Of a DNA stretch of 64,000 nt, positions 25,081 through 35,418 are shown piece by piece. The stretch comes from Combretum micranthum (taxonomy: Eukaryota; Streptophyta; Magnoliopsida; Myrtales; Combretaceae), in NCBI GenBank assembly GCA_024138025.1, contig JAMXBD010001393.1:310001-374000 (forward strand), read 5' to 3'. Within the stretch, counting starts at the first letter, position 1; every line of letters begins with the position of its first letter. Below the pieces are notes generated by a model. The model did not search any database. It was not told where the DNA came from and was given only the letters and a program-made list of their open reading frames with translations. The position numbers and the translations under genes are program-made.

Positions 25081-25215
25081 TGAAATTGCAACGAAGATGA
25101 GAAGTCCTTTTGAGGAGAGAAAAGATTGATTTTTTCAAAGATTGCTATGAGCTGATATTGACGTCAACTTTATATGTCATATGCTTCACATTCATTATGG
25201 TTAGGGAAACAAATG
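25080..25215. repeat. segmental duplication block A, TNL-downstream part
   Basis: AAGTCCTTTTGAGGAGA, TTTTTTCAAAGATTGCTATGAGCT and GTTAGGGAAAC match block B at 47,035-47,165 in the same order and orientation. In block B this lies just downstream of the intact TNL. Here it lies downstream of the TNL pseudogene, from which MULE 1 and the MITE/LTR insertions now separate it. Confidence 0.65.
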
Positions 25216-25607
25216 AAAGTTTTTATAGACATATTAATGGAGACGACTTCCTCCCCCCTCCCACCAAAGATAAACATAATAACGTGTAGCGTATGCAAAT
25301 AACATAATTTAATTTTCAAGTTAAAATAAAGAATAATATTGAAACATACGAACCCTAGCACGTTAGTATATATGTGTGCTTACGATTGCAAATACTTAAT
25401 GAGCTAACAATAACTATGTTATAAACAGTTTTCCTTTTGGGCTGCATGTTGCTGCAGATCTGCGAATATTCGCGCTTATTTCACTTTCTTTAACTGGGGA
25501 AAAGAAAGGATGGAACTAACAACAGTTATATGTCTTTGCCCTAGTAGGAAATTAGCATGTGCCTACGTACTATGTACGTGTCAATTGTCATGTCCTTGTT
25601 CAAAGTA

Positions 25608-25702
25608 CGTTATCAGTTGGTTATATGTCCTTATAGCTAGGTCGGTAGGTGAGGGCATAAAAGATTCATAGCATATGACTTTGAATCCTGTAAGTCCAAA
25701 AT
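25608..25702 (+). repeat. tRNA-like sequence (possible SINE head)
   Basis: TCCTTATAGCTAGGTCGGTAGG resembles a tRNA D-arm/A box and GACTTTGAATCCTGTAAG resembles a T-arm/B box, at tRNA-like spacing of about 35 bp. The anticodon arm is not convincing and the acceptor stem pairs poorly. A degraded tRNA-derived SINE or tRNA pseudogene is more likely than a functional tRNA. Confidence 0.3.
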
Positions 25703-25741
25703 CATGAAACTATCAAGGAAAGGAAGTCCTGAGTAAAGGAG

Positions 25742-25750
25742 CAAGGAAAT
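25742..25750. repeat. MULE 1 target-site duplication, left
   Basis: CAAGGAAAT here is repeated perfectly at 30799-30807. Nine base pairs is the hallmark of Mutator-type transposition. Confidence 0.9.
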
Positions 25751-25940
25751 AGGGAAAAGGAATAAAATATTAATATTTTAAAAATAATTACGGAAATGTC
25801 ATCGAAAAAAATTATTTTCGATTTTAGGCAACATGACCTCGTCTCTTGAAGCGACGAGGTCATAAGTGACTGACCTTGTCTCTTCGAGAGACGAGGTCTC
25901 ACTCCTTCAGTGACCTCGTCTCTTAAAGAGACGAGGTCAA
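25751..25940. repeat. MULE 1 left terminal inverted repeat with palindrome array
   Basis: The outer about 80 bp (GGGAAAAGGAATAAAATATT...) is inverted at 30720-30798. Inside lie three 27-bp palindromes at 25835-25861, 25872-25898 and 25912-25938. Each has the arm GACCTCGTCTCTT (or a one-base variant) followed by its complement. The third is perfect apart from its centre. Confidence 0.9.
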
Positions 25941-26285
25941 CTATTTCTTTCCAACCCTCAACCTATTACTTGAGAAACCAAAAAAATTATGTATAAAACC
26001 TGCCAAGTAGAAATTCAACACAGCTATAATACCATTCATCCTAAAAAACACATGCTGAATCCCAATTTGAATCATTCAATCACAGCGGTATTGTGATTAT
26101 TTGTCAGCACAGTACAATGAAAATATGGGAATTTGTAGGCTCGTAACAGATAATATGAAACGAAATGCTGATTTATTGTTGTTTTAAAATGTACAAGAGA
26201 AAAGGAGTACAATATACATACAAAAACAATACAAAAAAGTAAGAAGCTATATGCAACAATCAAAATAAAGAAAATCTATTATCTA

Positions 26286-27395
26286 CTACTGCTGCTGATG
26301 TGTGTCCCTCCTTCGTTGTCCTCGGCCTCTACCCTGCCTCATGTACGTCCTGGGTAACGGGGTATGCAGATGTGGATGCTGTGTAGATAGAACAATATCT
26401 GTAACTGCAGCATCCTCATGTCCAGTAGCAGCACTGTACTGATGGAACGAGACAGGGTCTGGCTCGACCTGTATGAGCCCCTCTCCCATATCATGTGATG
26501 GCGATGGTCGTCTCTTCTGTGGAGCCAAGGGGGTATGAAACTCAGAGTATGACGGGTCTGGCATGGGGGTGTCCCCCATATAGTAAGATGTCGATGACGG
26601 GCTAGCCTCGTCCTGAATGACTTGGGAAGGACCAGGCTCATAATGTGAAGGTAGATCGGACGGCTCAGGCTCATCTCTGATCTGTATACCCGGTGCTCGA
26701 GCTCGTCCCCGACCCCTGCCTCATCCCCGCCCACGCCTCTCTCTAGGAGTCTGTCGTCTCTGTACGGTATGATACTGTGGGTCACCTTGTGCTGCAGGTG
26801 ATGATGGAGCTGGTGGCACTGGATCATTAAAATTCAACCCCATAAGCTCTTCCACCACACGACAGACATCTCGTGCAGTGGATGGAGTGAGCTCTTGGGG
26901 CATGTCTGGGATGCTATAAATAAAATCAGCCTGCGAGTAATAGCAAAAAATTATATCGGTAAGTAGCTGCCAAGTCAGTACAAGTCCATATAAAGCTTAA
27001 AGAGACAGTTATCTTACCATGCATTGTATGATAGCTCCCGTGCGTCCGATCTAGCGTCGGGTGATCGCATGATACCACTGGAAGTAATCGTCAGATGTCC
27101 CGTGAGGTAAATCGAGCAGCTCAACTATGCAATCACGCTGAACATCCCACTCAGCTATCCACCTGGCATGCTCCACCTGCCAGTTCCACTCGGAACGTCC
27201 TCTCATGTCAATCTCATGGAGGGGTCTCATGTTGGTAGGGGGAGCTGAAATCTCCTGGAAGCCACCAAACTGTCTGAGCACTCTGTCAGAGTAGTAGTGC
27301 TCGACAAGGTAGAAGCATACCAGGGGGACCCGTGCATGCCACACATCGCTCCCTGCTAGGCAGTATAGAGGTAGAGAGGGCAAGATCGAACTTTT
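26286..27395 (-). pseudogene. PMD (plant mobile domain, MAIN/PP7L-like) gene fragment
   Basis: Minus-strand reading gives the C-terminal half of a PMD (PF10536-like) protein: ARVPLVCFYLVEHYYSDRVLRQFGG, then QVEHARWIAEWD and GTSDDYFQWYHAITRR. An exon end with GTAAG lies at 27018/27017. The next exon starts after CGCAG at 26930 with ADFIYSIPDMPQELTPSTARDV, followed by a Pro/Ser/Arg-Gly-rich tail to 26286. In-frame stops occur at 27051-27053 (TAG) and about 26721 (TGA; a CGA would restore the RGRGR run). The N-terminal half is missing through a deletion that joins it to the transposase. Host PMD proteins such as MAIN/MAIL1 act in silencing; PMDs are also known in transposons. Confidence 0.8.
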
Positions 27396-28928
27396 TGTAT
27401 ATGGTCCCCCTTCTGACCATACATTATTGGACGTGGTGCAGTTATAACCTCGTATATCCGTTGTTGGTAATCGAAACAAGTAACTCTATGGGAACTGGAT
27501 ATGTTGTTCCATCGCTCAAACTTATTCGCAGCGTATTGTGTGAGCAACTTACCCATACCCATGGCATCGCTGGCTTCACGCCTTTGCTTATTAAATATGG
27601 AGTTGCAATTGTAGAAGGTTTTCTTTACCAATGCTGCCACAGGTAAGCACCTGGCATCTTTTATAACTGAATTGTAACTCTTTACCATGTTTGTGCCTAG
27701 GCCAAATCTGACACCTTCATTGTAAGATAAAGTCCACATGCATGGGGGCAACTCATGAAAATATCGTGCTGTCCAAGGATTGCTTTGAAGTGCAGCATTG
27801 AAATATCCGTGGAACTTGCGACTCTGGGTTTGATAGGCAGCTCTTTTTACTATTTCCTTACATTCCTTACTCTTGGCCTTCGAATTAAAGTTGCTTGCAA
27901 TATGACGGATACACCAACGCCAAGGCCACCTTTTAGGCCACACCGCATTCTCACCTTCGACCGCACTCCTGATACCAGCATGCCGGTCCTATATCAAGCA
28001 AATATTGGATCGGTCTTTTACGACGTGTTCCAGCACTTTTGCAAGGAACCAACTCCATGTATCCGCCTTCTCCTCATCCACAAGGGCATAGGCCAACGGT
28101 ACTATATGATTGGCCCCATCTATTACTACTGCAATAAGTAATTTATGCTTGTACTTGCCATACAGGATGGTAACTTAGTTAGTGAATATCAATAATTTAA
28201 CATATGATCACAGGTCTGCAATGATTTAACATATGTAACTTAGTTAGTGAATATCAATAACCTAAAACAAAATTTAACAATGATTACAATACATACCTGC
28301 AGTAGTGGAACGCCTTAATGCAATGACCAAATGCCCAAAAAAGCTTATCTAGGAATACGTGGCCGGCGGTATTTGAATCTTGAGTTTGCCACTCAACCTT
28401 TGTTCCAGGATTTGCCTCAGTGATTGCATTAAGTAGATGCAGAAGCTCCACATAAGATGACTCCCAACTTCCATATACCTGCTCAATGGCTTTTCTCTTT
28501 GCCTCATGAATTCTCTTGATATGAACATTATACCCAAACTGCTTTAATATATTCGTTTGGAGATCCTTTGCCCTCACATCTGGAGAATTGTAGATCTCCA
28601 ATATTATGGCCCTAGACAAGCTGGTAGAGTCCAATTGAGAGTGATCCTGTCCAGTGATTTCATCCAAGCAAGTGTGAGGTCCTTCATATTTAGTGATGTG
28701 AAACCACCCACCATGTTTCTTATAGCTACCTCTGAGTCTCCACTTACAACCTTTGTTGTGAATATCAATACACTTAACTGCCCATGCTCTTGGGTCTGAA
28801 TCCACTACCTTGAAGTTATAATGGTTTGTTATGTGCCACATTCTAACTGCTCGTATAAGATGATCTTTGGTCTCAAAACGCATCCCGACCTTGAATTCAT
28901 CACTGAAGCTCCAATTCCCAGCACTCAT
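27395..28928 (-). pseudogene. MULE 1 transposase (MURA-like), broken
   Basis: Exon 1 (28928 to about 28303) carries the MuDR DNA-binding region with KGCKWRLRGSYKK and HTC, ending ..AFHYCR at a GTATGT donor. Exon 2 begins after TTGCAG at 28215 and carries the MULE domain: GKYKHKLLIAVVIDGANHIVPLAYALVDEE, DRHAGI, WCIRHIASNF. There are three lesions. A copy of intron sequence replaces the DGT motif that normally holds the first catalytic aspartate. A TAG at 27989-27991 precedes DRHAGI. The SWIM/zinc-knuckle C-terminus is deleted after GQKGDHIQKV. Transposase would bind the terminal repeats and cut; this one cannot. Confidence 0.85.
28168..28262 (-). repeat. duplicated intron segment inserted in transposase exon 2
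   Basis: The 26-bp sequence GTAACTTAGTTAGTGAATATC+AATAA occurs at 28170-28195 and again at 28235-28260, with ATTTAACATAT attached to both. The 28235 copy lies in the intron upstream of the acceptor (TTGCAG at 28216). The 28170 copy sits inside exon 2, between the codons for R-P-V-I and the T of DGT. Comparison with MULE 2 at 41,142 shows the uninterrupted order. Confidence 0.8.
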
Positions 28929-28931
28929 TTC

Positions 28932-29645
28932 CTACTCATCATCATATGCTGCGTAACTATTGCAAACTTCAACATTGAAAAATGGAACAGCCGCTAAGCT
29001 CCCTACTGCATCAACGTCAGTAGGAGCAATAAAACGGTCCCAGTTATTTCCCCTTCGTTCTACTTCGGGCAATGCATATTGTTGTCGAATTACTTCATCA
29101 TTAACATTTTCATTATGATCATAGTCGTCACTAGATTCACTTGTCGATGAGTCTTGCTCAGCATCCATATCATCACCACTTACTGATGTAGGTCCACAAA
29201 ATTCAAAGTGACCTATTTCTACTTGTGCACTGCCCATTGTCTGAACTGGAGTAGAGTTTGAGTCTACAAACCCCTGGTTTCTAATATTTCTATCATTGCC
29301 CATTTCCCTTGCAGGTGGCTGTGACAATTCAATTTCCAAAATCTGCACATAAACAGCTACTAAGCCTTCTGTGTATAGCAACATCTCTTGTGCCGCATCA
29401 TCATCGGTCACTGGAATAATATCATAACGTAGCGTCCTATCTTCAATAGCTACCCTATGATATAGCTCCACCCGATGTGTACACCTATTTACCTTTAGTC
29501 TATTGCAAATAATCTCCACTATTTGCTCATATGTTGAATTCCTACTAATACTGACCATAGCAACAGGCCGCTTATCATAACCAAAACCATCATCCCCTTG
29601 CACAATATTCCCATGAGCGTACAGTATGAACTTCGCTTTATCCAT
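28932..29645 (-). CDS. MULE 1 N-terminal PB1-like ORF
   Basis: 237 codons, uninterrupted, starting MDKAKFILYAHGNIVQGDDG. The first about 105 residues (MVSISRNSTYEQIVEIICNRL...RVELYHRV...DDDAAQEMLLY) are the PB1-like N-terminal domain seen in many plant MULE transposases. The remainder is acidic and Ser/Asp-rich. The frame ends ..AAYDDE with TAG (28932-28934), then GAA and ATG of the transposase ORF in the same frame. In related elements the two parts are usually one polypeptide, so this may be an N-terminal domain cut off by a stop, or a genuine first cistron. MULE 2 has TAG at the same place. Confidence 0.75.
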   Translation of the reverse strand: MDKAKFILYAHGNIVQGDDGFGYDKRPVAMVSISRNSTYEQIVEIICNRLKVNRCTHRVELYHRVAIEDRTLRYDIIPVTDDDAAQEMLLYTEGLVAVYVQILEIELSQPPAREMGNDRNIRNQGFVDSNSTPVQTMGSAQVEIGHFEFCGPTSVSGDDMDAEQDSSTSESSDDYDHNENVNDEVIRQQYALPEVERRGNNWDRFIAPTDVDAVGSLAAVPFFNVEVCNSYAAYDDE

Positions 29646-30570
29646 TTCCTCACAAATCCTGCCATCTCATCAAAATTAGCTTCCACGTATCAAATTCAAA
29701 AAATCACACTTACGAATTGCATTCCTCGTAATATTTAACATAACTCCTAAACCTGCACCTCCACTTTCAAAGGTGAAATTTAATTTTGTAATCTATTCTG
29801 CTTCTTACAAATATTTTCTTTTTTCATCACATTTTTCCATGCCATATTAAATCACCATACCAATGCTAAAGTCCTAAATACACCCTGTTAACGACAATTG
29901 AAATTATTTTCAATTTTTTTTCGCACACTCAATTTCCTAAAATAATTATCCAACAATAACTACTTAGGACTTAATTTTTTCCAAAGCAAATATTATACAT
30001 ATACATCTCTATACAATATACGACAAGCAAAAAAAAAAAAAAAAAACCTGTCGACATTTGAATCATGCTACAAAATTATTCTAACAACACAGACAATCTA
30101 CATTCAACAATACTAAAGTACTAAATACACCCCGTTAACGACAATTGAAATTATTTCCAAAGCAAATATTATACATATACATATTTATAGAACATACAAA
30201 AAAAAAAAAAAAACTCGTCGGCGTAGGAATCATGCTACAAAATTATTCTAACAATACATACAATCTTAATTCAACAATGCAGCATGAATGATTGAAAAAA
30301 AATACGAAAACACGTGGAAATCCAACCTCAAAGTTCGCCATTCGCCGCCGGTGGTCTCGCTTCAAATATCATCTTTTCGATCCTCCTACCAAACCAATCG
30401 CTACACAATCAACTTTGGATAAGTAGGGATGAGCGATTACAGTCGATTTATGGATTTGATGCGCCAAAAATCGACGGCAATTCCGATTTGGGATTTAGGG
30501 ATTTAGGGTTTAGCGTTCGTCTGCAAGGGGGAAATGGGGAAGAAGACGCATGCGGGAGAATTTAAGCCGC

Positions 30571-30798
30571 TGACTTCGTCTCTTGAAGAGACGAGGTTAA
30601 TCACTAATGACCTCGTCTCTTTAAGAGACGAGGTCACATGCGGTGCAGCCTCGTCTCTTGAAGAGACGAGGTCACTAAAGGAGTGAGACCTCGTCTCTTC
30701 AAGAGACGAGGCCATGTTGCCTAAAACCGGGAATAGTTTTTTTCCGATGGTATTTTCATAATTATTTTTTAAAATATTAATATTTTATTCCTTTTCCC
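30571..30798. repeat. MULE 1 right terminal inverted repeat with palindrome array
   Basis: Four 27-bp palindromes (30572-30598, 30609-30635, 30647-30673, 30687-30713) with arms (G)ACCTCGTCTCTT/AAGAGACGAGGT(C) and spacing of 37-40 bp precede the outer inverted repeat, which ends CCTTTTCCC. It is the inverted partner of 25751-25940, with one extra palindrome. Confidence 0.9.
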
Positions 30799-30807
30799 CA
30801 AGGAAAT
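30799..30807. repeat. MULE 1 target-site duplication, right
   Basis: CAAGGAAAT, identical to 25742-25750. Confidence 0.9.
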
Positions 30808-31306
30808 GTGCTTAACAAAAAATGCAAAATATAGAAAAAAATATTTTATTATAATTACAAAATATAAAGGGATAATGATAAAAATTGTACCTGAATTTTC
30901 ATGAACAGAACAATTAGGTACTTAAAGTCTAGTTTTGAATTAGGCCTTTTTGGATTGTCACTTTTTTATCAGTATTGGTTCGGTATCTATTTGGTATCAA
31001 TTCAGTGTCGATATCGGTTCAGTATTGATCAGTTTATGAGTAAAACTATCAGTTTTTCATCGGTATCATATCAATATCGGTTCAGTACCTGTTTAGCACC
31101 AAAACGACGAACCAAAAAGAATAACTGAATGAAGCTTTTGTTAACTTTTTTCATGCCTGAAGTTTGGGTTTGGCAATCTTGGTACCTAGACAAACTTTTC
31201 ATGGATTTTTTTCATATCTCATTTTACTTACTTTAAGTATGAAAAAAGTCAATAAAAACTTTGTTCATGTACCAAAATTATTAAAGCAGACTTCATGTAT
31301 GAAAAA

Positions 31307-34300
31307 TGTCACGCCCTAATAGTACCCTAGTAGTAATGTATATATTATGATATAGCCTGATAATCCAGACGATATCAAATACACATATTCATACTAGAAC
31401 TACTTTGGAAAGTGACGTATATTTAACAAAACAGGATCTTTTTGGTTGCGTGATAAGAAACGATGAAAGTAAATAAAATCATAATACCATAATTAAGTAC
31501 TACAGTCTGAGTAATGACTATTACAGACCATAAAACTATCTAAATTCTCAGATAATAAAATTGATGCACTAACATCAATTAATACATATAAATAAAGAAA
31601 CTATTTTTCCTGTTTCCCAAAACTCTTCAAGCTTTAGAATCATACCGGCTCTAAGCTCCTAGAAGCCACCAACCAAGGCTTAAGTGTCATCTTGTAAGGA
31701 CTGTAGGAGTGTGAGCATAACCACAGGCTCAGTGAATAACCAGACTTATCACAACAAGCAAGTTATTATCAATCATATGCAATGCATCAATCAAACACAT
31801 GAACAATTACAAGCTTGGACAAACCGGAATCCAAACAGGAAGGAGATTTACGCCCTCTAATCGGGGTTGAAGGAACCGATACCTGAATCACCTACCCAGG
31901 AGAAACTAAGTACACAGGAATCCATAATCCTCACAATTATTATCTCTTTATGTTAATGAAGTTTTAATCACTCAGTTCCTGTCTTGTACCTTAGAAACTC
32001 CACTAAGTGTTAGCCATTTCACAGCGATACCATGGGCGGCGTCCTTCGTTACCAGTTAGTTCCCATGGAACCGACAGAACAAGGTAAACTTGCGTAGAAC
32101 TAATAGCCCATTGCCTAGAAAAACCAAGTATTACCAAGAACCGAAATTCTAACACGTGATAGGTGTTCGTAAAAATATAATGCAGTTTATGCAAATCGTG
32201 CAATGCATGTCCGTTTCATTTATAGTACCGATAGTTGTTAATCAAGTTTAAGGCGATCACACAATTTACAAACAATCGTCAACATATTTCATACAATATT
32301 TATCATACAATAAGATTATCGCTTATATAATGATAGTTTGTCATGCAATCATACACCACACATCACGTTGTATTCCCATTCCGCATGCATATCAATTTAA
32401 TATATACATATTATTTCAATTGCAACTATACTACAAGCACAACCAATGTAACAAGTCTAAGTCACTCACCTGCTCATGCTGATCAGTCGTAGTAATCGAC
32501 CGGGAAATCCTCGACGGAGTCGAAATTACCTATTAAGATGAAATATTCATCAATAATATTTATAAATAGGAAATTAAATTCCTATGAGTGCTTAAGTGTC
32601 CTAGTTCGGTATTTGGTATTATGCCTATGGTTTATAGTGATTTCCTAAAGTATTAATTCTTATGGAAAAGGAATATCTATTGCTTACTTCTTTTAAGTTT
32701 CTTCGATGGAAGATTGTTTAGAGAAACCCATTTAAACTTTCATTTAAATTAAGTTCTATTATATTTTATAGAAGTCTTGGCATGTATAATTTCTATGAAT
32801 TGTTCATGACATTTTTCTTGTAATAAAGGACTTCTAATCATGCTTGTAAAGTTTGTTTTATCAAGCTTTATGTTCATATAAGGTCTTAGAAGCTTTAAAC
32901 ATGCATTTAGACTAAATTGGATGAAGTTTGAGTCTTGTTTTGTTCACTTCATCCTCAAATCCGAATTACTATTATCACAATTATAAGACTTCTAAGTTGT
33001 TGTTTTTCTCTTCCAACAATATCTATGCATTCTCAACACATCAACCATCTATTCTCTTGAATTCATCAATAGATTTACAACCTTTATCAACCACAAAACT
33101 TTCTTGGAATGCTCAATAATTCATCCTAAGGTCTATTCATAAATTTAACAAGGGTAGGTTGTAATTTGGAGCTTACCTTGGATTGGGATGGAAGGAGGTT
33201 GCTCAACTTCCTCTTAAAGCAAGAATTGAACCTAAACCAAAGATTAGATGATGAGTTTCTAACTAAACACATTAACTAAAATGAGAGTTTATTAATGAAA
33301 TTAAATCTCCTCACTTTGTCAAGCTAATTTCCTCCTCTTGACCTCTAGGATAACTTAGGATTTTTTATTCGGTTTTGGTTGTTATTGATGAGCTTAGTGT
33401 GTGTATAAAGGTATGGAAGTAGGCTAGGGTTTATGGTAGAGTACACAATGTTCCTAAGCTTCTTTGTTGATGGTGGAAATGGAAAAAGGAATTGGAAGAG
33501 TACTGGACGCACTTGGGTTTGCAGCTGGAATTTGAGAGTGTTTTTGGGGTGTTTATGAGCTCCAAGTGTGTCTAACTTAGGCTTATATACTTACACTAGG
33601 ATTAGACTAAGTTTTAGGGGCTTTGGAGTTGGTTTTGGACTTGAAAAGTGTCCACAAATGCAGCTGGGATTTTCTACACGATTTTGCAAATTGGATGCAA
33701 ACTTTGACTTAGGTTTGACAGATTTTTGTGGCTATCTTTAAGAGTCTTAATTATATTTTTTTGGTAGCTAATTAATGCTATTTATGTGTGTAAAAATAAG
33801 AGATCAACTAGTGTAAAATCGGGTCAAAACTTGTTGAAATTTAAAGTGTGAAAACTGGAATTTCTGGAACAATTTCACACTTATTTGATTTTGGACGAAT
33901 TTGGGATCCCGATTTTCTTATTAATTTTTGGTGTATGAAGTGTCCATTTGAAGGCTCCTTATTGATGTTTAATTGGTCAAAATTTCAGCTCATTTAATCC
34001 TAGGAATGTTGCAAAAATCGAGTTAGATTTGGAGATTGTGTGCTGCTGCATTTGTTGAAATTTTCCTCTGCTGCAGCTGTCAAGATCCGAATTTGGCATG
34101 GATATTTGGAGTGGTTGTGGTTGTTTTTGTGTGCTGAAATTCTCCTCATTTAATGTTGTTTATATGTGGAGTGTTTTGATTGGCTTTTGGGTCAATTTGG
34201 TTTGAATTTTGAGGCTTCAAATTTCGGATCAACTTGGTCAAGAAAACTAGGCCTCTGCAGCAGGGGAGGTGTTTGCTGCTGTAACTCGATTTTTCTAGCT

Positions 34301-35418
34301 AATTTTGGAGTTGTAATCCTCTCCCGTTTGGTCTGTAATTCTTTTAAATTAATTGTAAGTTATAGGTGTAGCTTTTGGGTTGGTTGGGGCGTCATTTTCG
34401 GGTTGGAATTCGTTCTAAAAATCGGATCAAAGTTGACAAAAATTCAACTGCTGAAGTCTGAAGCTCCAGGTGCTCTGTTCCAAGTGCTCTGTCCCAGGTG
34501 CTTATTGTGCTTGTGTGGGAGGTGTGTGTGTGTTGGCGTGTGGAGTGCTGCTGCTGCTGCTTGATTGTGCGCCCAAGGAGTTCCACTGCTCGGTTGCTGC
34601 TGCCTGATCGTGCGTTGGAGCTGCTGCTGCTGCTGTGTTCCTTCCTCGACCGCTCCTTGCTGCTGCTTGTGTTGGAATGGATGTGGAGCTGAGCGTGTGA
34701 GCTGGTCTGTCTTGCTCGGTGGATCCACTGCTGGCGCGCGCGGGAGAAGCTGCTGCTTGTTGAAGCCCTGCTGCTGGCGCGTGGAAATCTCAAATGCTCG
34801 GTGGCGTCAACTTCTTGCGCGCGTGAAAGGAGTATGGATTGCTCTCCTGCAGTGCGTGAAGGATCCCTGCTGTTCACGCTCCAATTGTGCCTCAATTGAG
34901 AAAATGCGATTTTCTCTCCCATATATATATATATATATACACATACATACGTATTTATTATCTAAAATAATTTAAATATATATATATACATATAAATTAT
35001 CGCATATGTTTATACTCGTTGTATTTACGTTTTATCGAAATAAAATTTAACTAAGTTACTACAACACTTAAATTATTTGTATTTTCAAATTTTTAGTTAA
35101 AAACTTCACACGATTAATTATTTTTAGTATTTTTAATTTACGTGATTAAATTTTCAAATTCGATGAATTAAATTAGGAACCAAGTCCTAATAAATTTTGA
35201 ATTTCCTAACAATTATAACAGCGGGTTCGAAATTTTCTTTTTTGATCTAAGTTGATATTATTGTTCGGTATTAGTGTTTGTTTGTATTTATAAATCTATT
35301 GGTTTATACCGATAAGTTCTATAAATTAATTGTATCTTATCGGTTTCGAAATTCACTATCTAATTTTCATTTTCTATTTTACTACTGTATACTATTGTGA
35401 AAATTTCCGGGGTTTACA
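31307..35418 (-). mobile_element. solo LTR, 4.1 kb (gypsy, Tekay/Del-like)
   Basis: Minus-strand start TGTAAACCCCGG and end GGGCGTGACA (TG...CA), flanked by AAAAA on each side (31302-31306, 35419-35423). The halves of a MITE continue on both sides, which proves the limits. It has no gag or pol and only one LTR, so it is probably a recombination product. It carries the block ACTCACTGAGCCTGTGGTTATGCTCACACTCC seen in plant gypsy LTRs. An A-rich flank makes the duplication weak evidence by itself. Confidence 0.68.
34440..34960. repeat. GCTGCTGC-rich patch and (TA)n within the solo LTR
   Basis: GCTGCTGCTG-type triplets and GGAGCTGCTGC repeats dominate 34540-34790, then (TA)n at 34918-34939. The triplet repeat leaves several frames open on both strands (up to 176 codons). 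Their composition (poly-Gln/Ser or Leu/Cys) and overlap on all frames mark them as chance ORFs. Confidence 0.75.

Larger units (their letters stand above)
25751..30798 (-). mobile_element. MULE 1: Mutator-like element carrying a plant mobile domain gene
   Basis: A 5,048-bp element bounded by a perfect 9-bp duplication and long terminal inverted repeats (about 190 bp left, about 230 bp right). It starts AGGGAAAAGGAATAAAATA and ends with the complement. On the minus strand it holds, in order, a PB1-like N-terminal ORF, a MULE transposase ORF and a PMD gene. Perfect duplications and well-matched termini indicate recent movement. The genes are damaged: stops, an intron-derived insertion in the catalytic exon, and a deletion fusing transposase to PMD. 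Movement therefore either preceded the damage or was driven in trans by an intact relative elsewhere. Confidence 0.93.

Noticed and set aside
25608..25702. Functional tRNA gene
   Set aside because: A- and B-box-like parts are present, but the acceptor stem and anticodon arm do not pair well. Kept only as a weak SINE-like feature.
25835..25938. CRISPR-like array
   Set aside because: The repeats are regularly spaced, but they are palindromes within transposon ends in a plant genome, with short non-unique spacers that are partly shared between the two ends.
27332..28141. Plus-strand ORFs of 104 and 128 codons over MULE 1
   Set aside because: They are antisense shadows of the transposase and PMD exons, which show clear family motifs on the minus strand.
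28557..28799. 80-codon plus-strand ORF
   Set aside because: Antisense to the transposase DNA-binding region. A matching antisense frame in MULE 2 (40564-40794) simply reflects conserved coding on the other strand.
34166..34975. Several overlapping ORFs up to 176 codons on both strands
   Set aside because: They lie over a GCTGCTGC-rich low-complexity patch within a solo LTR, and all frames are open together. Encoded text is poly-Ser/Gln or Leu/Cys with no family resemblance.
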